In this document: positions 56,076 to 64,000 of the stretch, piece after piece | Layout: every line of letters starts with the position of its first letter | Position numbering within the stretch: the stretch's first letter is position 1 | Assembly (NCBI GenBank): GCA_029378245.1 | Contig: JARKIF010000003.1 | Location: 2,480,001-2,544,000 of the forward strand | Reading direction: 5' to 3' | DNA length: 64,000 nucleotides | DNA from: Roridomyces roridus | Taxonomy: Eukaryota; Basidiomycota; Agaricomycetes; Agaricales; Mycenaceae | The notes under the pieces: model-generated | The model's database searches: none | What the model was told of the DNA's origin: nothing | The model's input: only the letters and a program-made list of their open reading frames with translations | Position numbers and translations under genes: made by a program

Positions 56076-56956
56076 CTGCAGCTGAAGTGCCAATCCGGGC
56101 CCTCCGTTCTACCTCGAATCGTGCGCTCAATCACCAATAAGAGTCGTGGAAAATTCTTGAGGTATGCAGGAGAATTGTATACCGTCGACGTTTGAATGGC
56201 GGCCCTCGGTTTTCTGAAGCCGTTGAACCACAGGAAACCACGAATCACGAATTTCAGACGTTCGAAACTTAAGTTCCGTGGAGCGGGCCAGGTATATCCA
56301 TACGAGCGAGGGCCACGGAAATCTCTGACTCCGCGTAAAGGACTCACGTATTCTATCAAGGAGTCAGTGCGGCATTAGATTACTATTGAGTGGTATACGC
56401 AGGCTCGGGCATCAAGGCCGACGAATGAGGAGGCCGACATTGCGCACCGAAGTACGGGATGTGCCTGAATATTTGTGGCAAGGAGACACACACGAAGCCC
56501 AGGCGAAGAACGGTCTCCACTAGTGATACCGGGTCAAACATGCGAAGATCGCACCGCCGATCCTAAGTATAACGCCTCACAGCGTTTTCAGGCAGTTCAA
56601 AGATACCCTTTCCTGCGCGCGGTTGCATCAGCGTTCGGAGGCTGCCAAGCAAGGCCTTTGTACCTCCGGGGCCATGGACCAGCATGGACCCCGATATAGC
56701 ATTCTCTGGGCAGATCAGACTCAAACGCGGGGCAGTCGGACTACCAAAGACTCGCCGGATACGGCATACTCAGCCCTCGGACGAGAGATTCGGCGGGGAT
56801 GATGGAAGATCAGTGAGAGAGAGAGAGAGTCTAGAGAGAGGCAAGTCCAAACAAGCCATTACACCGGGAGTGTAAATGATCTCCTTCGCAACATTACCCC
56901 TTTCACTGAACGGAGCCTTTAAAAAGCCTCCCGTTTTATCAACTGAATCCAGCAAC
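56076..56956. promoter_or_regulatory. Divergent spacer between the two cupredoxin loci
   Basis: It contains a GA-rich microsatellite at about 56813-56841 and a TTTAAAAAG box at about 56920, some 35 nt before the start of the intact gene, a likely TATA element. No other ORF looks real. Confidence 0.4.
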
Positions 56957-57603
56957 ATGCGCTTCTCGTCTCTTCTGCTTGCGCTCCTTCCTGCTGCTCT
57001 GGCAGTGAACATCGCCATTCAGGTCGGGGTCGACGACAACTTGACCTTTACCCCCGTCCAAACCACTGCCAACATCGGTGACACCCTCACTTTCACTTTG
57101 TGAGTGCCTCCATTTCTTGCGCGCTTCATTTTGTCTTACAACCGAGCTCAGCGTCAGCAAGAATCGTATGAATACCGGTCTTTTTTCAACCTGCCTTTAA
57201 TTCCTCCTTATTGTAGACTCTGTCACAACCACCACCTTCTCCGGCCACGTCTGCCCGCCTCCCAACGGTGGTGTTGGCCCCAACGGTTGGGATTCCGGCT
57301 TGTGAATGCCTTCGCTACATGCCTATACAAACACTCTGACTTTGGCTGTGATCTAGCATGCCTGTACTGAACCCAGGCGACCCTGAACTCACCTTCGTGT
57401 ACACGGTCGTCGACACCGCGCCTCATTTCGCCTCTTGCAAGCAGGATGGTGGAACCCACTGTCGTGAGTCCAACTGCTTCTCTCCTAGTTCTTGCAAGGA
57501 CAGCTGACTGACCGCGACGACAGGTTCGGGCATGACCTTTGCGCTCAACCCCACTGCCGACATGACCTGGGATGAGTTCATCATCAACGCCATCGAGTCG
57601 TAA
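56957..57603 (+). CDS. Secreted cupredoxin (blue-copper-like) protein
   Basis: Exons 56957-57099, 57152-57165, 57217-57301, 57357-57463, 57524-57603 (429 nt, 142 residues, all joins in frame). N-terminal signal peptide MRFSSLLLALLPAALA. The fold follows: NLTFTPVQTTANIGDTLTFTF, then VSKNHSVTTTTF with the first ligand His, CPP, NGWDSGF, and TAPHFASCKQDGGTHCRSGM holding the remaining Cys, His and Met ligands. Known: this fungal type I copper-like family is extracellular or cell-wall associated, sometimes GPI anchored; no GPI signal is seen here. Exon 2 is only 14 nt long. Confidence 0.85.
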
Positions 57604-57816
57604 ATAATTGGCGTCGGCGGAGGAAGATTGCATTTCCAAAGGGCATTCGAATCTATCCGGGGTAGTTACTTATTGGGTTGAATAATAATCGAAGATTTTT
57701 GTGCACGATGATTTGTGTTGAAAGCTGTCGAACATGCCGTGTTACGCATCATATTTAGTATCTGATTGACAGTGATGGCGTTTCAGCACAGCAGTACGGG
57801 CTACGATTTCTCGGCA

Positions 57817-58836
57817 TCAGGCACCGGCACCGTTCGGCTGGGCCCATTCGTCATCCACCCTAACTCGGAGACCCTCTTCACGAAGCTCCTTGAGTCTGGC
57901 TTTGAATTCCTTGCTATATTTCTGCTGGCGCCTGCAGGGTACCAACTTGGACAAATCCATGTCCCAACTACGAATGTCAAGGAACTCCCAGCGTTCAACT
58001 TGAGCATCCCATTGAGACTGTGACTGGGCCAGTGTCCACCAACGAGATAATATCATCCCCTCCAACAAGGATTCGTCCAAGTCAGCATGAAGCCCCACGA
58101 ACGGGCTGAAAGAAAACCGACGCAGTCGCGGTAGTAGGTTTCGGACCAGCGAGAACACATGATTCGCAAAACCCGCCTCGAATTTCAGCGACAAGCCGAG
58201 ATCCACTAGATTCGGGAATCCCTCCAGCAAGAACTCAACATCAGTTTCAGTGAAGTTGAACCCAGCGAGTTGCAACCTCTCGATGTGAGGAGACCGGTTC
58301 TGGAAGAATCTGAACTCTGAGGCTGACCATGCCCATGCCCGGTCTTCACCCACCGAAACATTCAGATCAGTGAGTGCCGGGAGATCGAGGCGGTCCAGGC
58401 AGCAAGTTACCATAGGAATGTCGATCGCTCCCTCCTCTTTTTCAAGCCCCGGATGGCTCAAAAAAGAGATTTCGAGTACTTGCAACTCCTCGAGGCGGAC
58501 GGTCGGAAGAGGTCCCTGAGGAAACGCTAGACTCCAAGGCAGCACTCGTTCAAAGGACGCGGAAACAAGATTCGTGCACTCGGCCAGAATGTCGAGACAT
58601 GTGTTTGCGCATTCGTTGAACTGCCGGAACTCGAGGTGTGTAAATTGCGACCACGGCATTGGCAAGCGGCTGGAACTTCCGTGCACGCGGACAATTCCAT
58701 CGCGGATCCGGTGGGCTCCCGAGAAATCCGTTCGGATAGAGTCAAGTTGGACCGGCGCCTGCTGGCGGATGTCGAGCTCCCTGTGTTCAAGACTCTTTCG
58801 TGCATCCATTGCTTGCACTTTGGCAAAAGAAAACAT
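57817..58836 (-). CDS. F-box/LRR family protein F9, N-terminal F-box missing
   Basis: Open frame of 339 residues. It contains the family LRR region (LPMPWSQFTHLEF, LAECTNLVSASF, LPALTDLNV, RSPHIERLQLAGFNF, FPNLVDLGL) and the C-terminal LSRWWTLAQ and FKARLKELREEGLRVRV. No coiled coil or F-box precedes it; homology to the family starts only some 50 residues in. The upstream DNA is AT-rich and holds a possible TIR element. Probably a truncated gene; it could act as an LRR-only protein. Confidence 0.55.
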   Translation of the reverse strand: MFSFAKVQAMDARKSLEHRELDIRQQAPVQLDSIRTDFSGAHRIRDGIVRVHGSSSRLPMPWSQFTHLEFRQFNECANTCLDILAECTNLVSASFERVLPWSLAFPQGPLPTVRLEELQVLEISFLSHPGLEKEEGAIDIPMVTCCLDRLDLPALTDLNVSVGEDRAWAWSASEFRFFQNRSPHIERLQLAGFNFTETDVEFLLEGFPNLVDLGLSLKFEAGFANHVFSLVRNLLPRLRRFSFSPFVGLHADLDESLLEGMILSRWWTLAQSQSQWDAQVERWEFLDIRSWDMDLSKLVPCRRQQKYSKEFKARLKELREEGLRVRVDDEWAQPNGAGA

Positions 58837-58987
58837 CAGTATCCCCGCATAAGTCGTGCTGATTGAATTTGGCTGACCGTAGAACTGAGCAGAAAGGCGG
58901 GTTTGAGAGCGAGCCCAAGCTGGGTAAAGAATTCGAATTGCACCTCGGGGTATTTAAGCAAAAGAGAACAATAACGATCAGTACTCT

Positions 58988-59829
58988 GGGGTATGGCACA
59001 TATACTGTACAAAAAATAAAAAATTGCACAACAAGGGAAAATCTTGAAAAAAGACGCAACTTCAGTGGAATCCCCCAAAAAAACACGCATGTTGAGTCCA
59101 ACTCTGTAGAAAATGACACACCCTCAGCTTTGAAAAAATTGCACACATTGGACTGGGAGTCAAAAGTTCAATTCAATGCAGCTCAGAAACGAAGCCAGCT
59201 GACCATGCTGCGAGTTGCCGTGATCATTGTCCGGCAAGCCCTGATCTAATCATGATGTTCGGTAGTGCAACTTGAACAATTCAATATAGCTTTGTAGTCT
59301 GTGCCTGCATGCGGCCTGCTAGCCCACTGGCAGGAGATCAATGCTTCAACCGGGGCTACATGGGGCTGCAATGCCATCCCTGACATTGGCTGGAGGCCTT
59401 AGAGGTTGCAAACATGGGCTAGTCTTTGAGGTTGAACCACCTCAGTGTTCAAGCTCAAGTTTATTTAGGCAGTCCTCAGTTTGCAGCTATGGTAAGCCGT
59501 ACCAGACTGCCCAAGCGGATCAAGTTGTCTGCATTACAGGTCAGCCAATTCAATCCTGTTCAAGTTGAATGTGGAAATTGAACCATGGATTAGCAATGGC
59601 ATCAATGCACATCAGGTATAATGATTGCTGATGTGATTGTTCAAAATCAGGCTGGCCGACCACACGGCTTACTCGGTCAATCTGTGGGTATAGTGTGGTG
59701 TGTGTTTTCCTGGAGTGGTGCAACTTGCGTGTTTTTTTTCACAAGGTGCGTTTGAGGTGCGTGTTTTTTTGCATGAGGTGTGTGTTTTTTTCTCTGAATT
59801 ATTGGACACTATATGCGCCATACTGGGGC
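58988..59829. mobile_element. Possible 0.84-kb TIR element, AT-rich
   Basis: The left end GTATGGCACATATACTGTAC is matched by the inverted right end GTATGGCGCATATAGTGTCC (about 59805-59826). Inside, A-runs with CACGC on the left mirror T-runs with GCGTG on the right. Exact borders and target duplication are unclear, and there is no coding capacity. Confidence 0.4.
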
Positions 59830-60107
59830 AATTGTATTGAAGAACGCCGAATGTGTGGCCACCCGGTGGCCAATTTCTCTCGTACACAAGTTGAACAAGA
59901 GAAGTCCCTTGAGAATTGTCCTCGAGCTCTGATAGTCACCTTGGCCCACTTCTTGTCGACGCTCTGGGTCTAAGCTGAACGAACACCGAGTTTATATTCG
60001 AGGAGTACATGACATTCCATTTATATTCAAGCAAACTGTACTGTAAAATGTGTTAGAAATCTGGCACGTCGAGAACGACTACAAGAGTCTACAACGCACT
60101 ATACGTC
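59830..60107. other. Spacer, nothing recognised
   Basis: Short unremarkable sequence 3' of F10. Confidence 0.4.
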
Positions 60108-61642
60108 CTATTCCGAGCCATTGGATTCACCGCCATCGGGCGCGGAAATACCGGACTCGGTGCCATCGGACGCAGATCCATCAGACGCAGAGCCTTCGCA
60201 GTCAGAGCCATCGGACTCAGACTTGACCGTCCAGTCAACGGTCACATCCAGGCCCTGCGCTCGATAGTTCTTAATCCCGGCCGAGAACTCCTTGCTGAAT
60301 CCGCCGGCAAGACCTTGAATGGAGATGTATATGCTCTTCCAGCGAGCGACCGGGGGCGGAGTGGCCATCTTGCGCAGTTGGGCCTTCGTCCACCATCGGG
60401 AAGCAATCATCTCATCCAATTCAACTTCATGGATATCATAATTGGCTTCCTCAGACGAGGGTGCCTCCATCACGACGGTCATGTGCCGGAGCTTGGGAGC
60501 CAAAGGCGGCCCCCGGGACGTCGTAGAAGAGTAGGAAGAGCGATGATGAGCTCATCCTCGAAGGCATCCGGGCAGTTGATCATCTCGAGCTCCCGGAGGG
60601 CCGGCCAATTTTCCAGCACATCTTTGAAGTCGTCTGATTGAAGCGAACAGTCGCTGATCTCGAGGAAGTCGAGACTTTGGGACCGGAGTTGGAATTCGGC
60701 GAGTGTGGAGCCCGTCCAGGGAACCCTCTTGTTCAGCCTGAGACGCAGGACGCGTAGGGCGGGGAGCGCCAATTGGTCTAAGAATGGCATGATTTGTTGC
60801 CAGCGATAGCGATGTCTATTGACGAAAGACAACTTCAAGCTTGTCAATTTCGCGAGGGTGGCCCTCTCCATGGAAGAAAAGTTTGGGACCCTCTCCCATC
60901 CTTCCGTCTCGAATTCGGCGGAAACGAGGCTGGTGCACTGGACAAGAGCACGTAGACAATGGTCCGGAAACCGTGACGCTAGTCCGAGCGTAAGCGACGT
61001 GAGCTGGGCCCAGGGGATGGACAAAGATAACGTTTGGATTTCGGCTGCGTCCGGGACACCGTCGGTCTGAATGACCAGGGCAGTGAGCGAAGGGAGAGAA
61101 ACGGGCTGAATACGCTGAATGAGAGCGGATAGTGAGGGGATATGGAGCTCTGCGCTCTTCCACCGAGGAGCTACGGCGCAGAGGAGGTCCATGATAGGTC
61201 CGATCTCGACTTTGGTTGAGCGGCATTGGAGATGCACGGGTACTGGATAAGATCTATCGATCACGGCCTTGAGACTGGTGAGATACTCTGCGGCAGGAAT
61301 TTTCCGGAAAGTGTTGTCCACAGTCGCTGTCCAGAGCTTCGGGGTCGTGTGGGCTACGCCTCGCCAGTGGGTGCAGACTTGTGACAATGTCTATCGATCC
61401 CGGATGGTGGCGCGCCTCGGCTGTTTGCCCAACAAGCCCTGGACTGCGAGCACGAATATCTCTGCCAGCAATTCCGCAGAAAGCCTGCGCACAGGCGCAA
61501 CTGAGGCTCGCAGTCGAGCAAGATTCGCGCGCTCCTCTTGTATTTGGGCTTCCAAGCGTACGATGGTGGCCTCCGATTCGGCGATGAGTTGTTGGACCTC
61601 TGTTTCAGAGTACGTGCGGGAGGAGCTCATGGTGGAAGACAT
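60108..61642 (-). pseudogene. F-box/LRR locus F10, in-frame TAG plus frameshift
   Basis: Open from 61642 (MSSTMSSSRTYSE): helix, then LSAELLAEIFVLAV up to TAG at 61391-61393. The same frame resumes at once as TLSQVCTHWRGVAHTTPKLW, so the stop lies inside the F-box and could be a CAG to TAG change. A long LRR region follows. Near a C-run at 60510-60514 a one-base shift is needed to pass from LIIALPTLL to APKLRHMTVVM, after which SRWWTKAQ and a Ser/Asp-rich acidic tail end at 60108. Two lesions suggest a pseudogene. Confidence 0.7.
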
Positions 61643-61802
61643 TAGAGTGCGATGGCCGTCGTGTAGTGTATGAAGTCGTCAATCAGCTCGGGATCAAACG
61701 GACCAACCAAGTACGCCGGGCCGGTCAAGTGTGTTGAATTTGGTCAAGGCACCAGGAAGAATAAAAGATTCGAAGAAAACATGAATAAAAACAGTCTAGA
61801 CT

Positions 61803-63478
61803 CTAGTCGTCTTCAGAATCCGAGCCGTCCTCAGATCCCTGCTCCTCGTCCAACTCTTGCTCCTCGCCAGATTCTTTCCTCTCGTCCGAGTCCTGCTTGA
61901 CGCCCGACTCCCGCTCCTCGTCCGACTCATCATCCTCTTCGCCCTCCCCAAGAATTGCCTCGATCTAGCGCATGGTCAATATCCAGAAGGAGACAGAGCG
62001 CAATCGCGAAGAACTCACCATTTTCCAGTCCACGTTCGGTGAATGCCACTTGAAATACGACGCGACGTAGACATTCAGACCATCGGCGCGCAAACTACGC
62101 AATTTCTTTAAAGCAGCATCGACCTCCTCGCGGCAACGATCGTTGATGGCGGCGTTCACGTCCACCTGCGAGTTCTCCGCGCTGAACGTCAGCCCGAAAG
62201 TCTTCAGCTTTTCTCTCGCTGAGAGCATGCGGACGAGTGGGGGCAGTGGAACGTGGTGTTGGCACTCGTTGACGTGAAGGTAGTCCAATGCGGGGAGGAA
62301 AGAAGGATCCGTGAAGAGCAAGAGTAGCTCTTTGACATCTCTTTGGGCGGGAGCTCTGACCGTCAATTCCCGCAGGGGTGCGAGATGCGTCGCATAGGCA
62401 TTCAGGAACCTGTACAGGAAGCCGTCTGGCTCAAAGTCCAGGATAAGCTCGAGAGTGCGTATCGAGCAGTTGGAGCGTTCGAAAAACGCGTCCAAGACCG
62501 TGTTGTCTAGTAGGAGGAGGTCGAGGGGGATCTTGAGCGTTTCAAGCGCGGGAAGAGTGGTGGACCGCATGAGTTGCCATACTTGATCCTTATCCGCTCC
62601 CTCGAAAGAGATGGTGTGCAACCGAGGAAGGTGTATAATAGCAATGGGAGGGACCCGTTTTTCGAATGATACCGCGTCACCCGTGATAAGCAGCTGCTCG
62701 AGGCTCGGGGTTTCGGCGAGTATCTTCCACCACTGTAGCCGGAATGCAACGTTGTCGATCTCAAGCACCGTGATCTGTGCCCACGGGAGCTTGACCTGCC
62801 AACCCGCGCCGAGATAGTTGCGACCGAAAGCCAAGTGCCGAAGGCGAGGGGCATCCAGTTGGGGTAGGTCGATGTCTATCTCCGAGCTGAATGCTCTATA
62901 TTCGAGCAAGTTGGGGAATGTGGCAGGAAGATCGGCGGGAATGGATGCTACGAAGCTCAAGAGTCTCCATTGCGACGCGTGTTGGAGCACAAGTTGGCGC
63001 AGCTGTTGCGAGTCGCTGGACACCTGAGGGCCAACTTGGCGGAAGCACAGGTTCAAGGGAAGACCGGTACCAGCGCGCGACGCATAGGTCTCTAGCTGGT
63101 CCACTAATAGAGACGCCAGTGAATAAATGGTCTGCAGAAGATTGATCACTCACCGTGGTGACAAAGGAGGTCAGTGTACAGGTGACAAGTGCTTTTGACA
63201 ATGTTGTGCCAGTGACTGCACACCGCAAAGAGGTCGAGCACAACGTAAGGGTGGCGGACTGCGTTCTTCACCTCCAAGAAGATCATCGCCATGATCTCCG
63301 TCGGTATCTTGTGTTGGGAAACCTTTGGGGAGACAAGGGCTCCAAGGTCGTCTTCGATCGTCTGTTTCTCGTCCTCTAAGCGCGTCATCTGTTTCTCGAG
63401 GTTCGCCATTTCTTTCTCGAGCATCGCCATGTGCTGTTCGACGCCGACGAGGCGCGCGCGAAGTTGCGCGCCTATCAT
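61803..63478 (-). CDS. F-box/LRR protein F11 with acidic C-terminal tail exon
   Basis: Exons 63478-63154, 63103-62019, 61964-61803 (1572 nt, 523 residues, all joins in frame). Start MIGAQLRARLVGVEQHM as in F1/F2. Heptad helix to about residue 45, F-box-like IPTEIMAMIFLEV..AVCSHWHNIVKSTC, LRR-like region, then VDWKM joined to an acidic exon IEAILGEGEEDDESDEE continuing to SEDGSDSEDD. Intron 1 is at the same codon as in F1/F2. Predicted SCF substrate adaptor; the acidic tail may bind basic partners. Intact. Confidence 0.8.
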
Positions 63479-64000
63479 CTGTGTTGTTCGTTCGGGGAGA
63501 AAGTGTAGGCGGGCAGGGGATATGGGGGAAAGGTGAGAGTGGAGGAGAAGCGACGTTGGTCTCGGCACGTGAGGACCCGGCGCAAACAAGCGACAAGAGG
63601 TTCGGGGACAATGGAGCGACTCGACCAAATTGGGACTTGAATGGGACAACTCGCGTATGGGTGATTGTATCGGTGCCACTGAAAATCTATTGTCCGAAAA
63701 CAGCCACTACAACGAGTGCTGTGAGAGACAAGGGAACACCATGGATTGAGAAGAGAAGCGCGCCAAAGCACTGGCAAATTTCGCGAGCCACTCGAGGACC
63801 AAGCGTCTGGCTACCGCGGATCCTCTCCGCAGTCTGCTGAGCTGCAATTCCAACGAGCCTGCAGAACTGGCATTCAGCGACGCTTCCGAGACTCCTCCGG
63901 TGCGTATTGGACCCAGATCATCGACAAACGCAAGAGACTACGCGGTCGACCACAGCCAACCTTGAGACCCCGAGGAGCGATGCAGGCCAGGACAGGGGAC
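63479..64000. other. Right edge of window; no gene recognised
   Basis: Upstream sequence of F11 and beyond; open frames on both strands are unconvincing. Confidence 0.4.

Noticed and set aside
37114..61393. Stop-codon readthrough or recoding in F3, F4 and F10
   Set aside because: Different stop codons (TGA, TGA, TAG), different positions and extra frameshifts in two of the loci fit decay better than programmed recoding.

Overview
The window looks like nuclear DNA of a mushroom-type basidiomycete (Agaricomycetes). Genes are cut by many 50-65 nt GT..AG introns, there is a dense family of F-box/LRR genes, a CCG-type tetraspanin, a small secreted cupredoxin, and several DNA transposons that leave 8-bp target duplications. 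I cannot name the genus. All calls come from reading the sequence; no database search was possible.

Left third (1-33 kb). Four or five related multi-exon coiled-coil genes lie on the minus strand (called A, B, C, D, E), apparently made by duplication of a B+C block. Mobile DNA has repeatedly entered this cluster: a 542-bp hAT-type MITE at the left edge; two related TIR elements of about 3 kb, one nested inside the other in opposite orientation (3296-9246); and a 13.16-kb near-perfect palindrome (12732-25894).

The palindrome is the highlight. Each 6.56-kb arm is a complete transposon with imperfect TIRs, carrying one spliced gene. The right copy reads through as a 1547-residue protein with an AT-hook, zinc-ribbon-like cysteines, a DDE/RNase-H-like transposase core (IDHSHK, YTDN, KDVFH, RGTNYVE) with a DEDD 3'-5' exonuclease domain inserted inside it, and a C-terminal cysteine cluster. 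The whole inverted pair is bounded by the 8-bp direct repeat CAGGTCGA and splits coiled-coil gene C. The left copy carries a 1-nt homopolymer deletion that frameshifts its gene.

Right half (33-64 kb). Eleven F-box/LRR loci lie on both strands. Four or five look intact; one lacks its C-terminal half, one lacks its N-terminus, three carry an in-frame stop or frameshift, and one is a fossil. Between them are an intact Tsp2-like tetraspanin, an intact three-exon GNAT acetyltransferase, an intact five-exon cupredoxin with a decayed inverted paralogue, and two small predicted single-pass membrane proteins. The area reads as a fast-evolving, transposon-rich accessory region with birth-and-death of ubiquitin-ligase adaptor genes. 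No rRNA, tRNA or CRISPR was seen.
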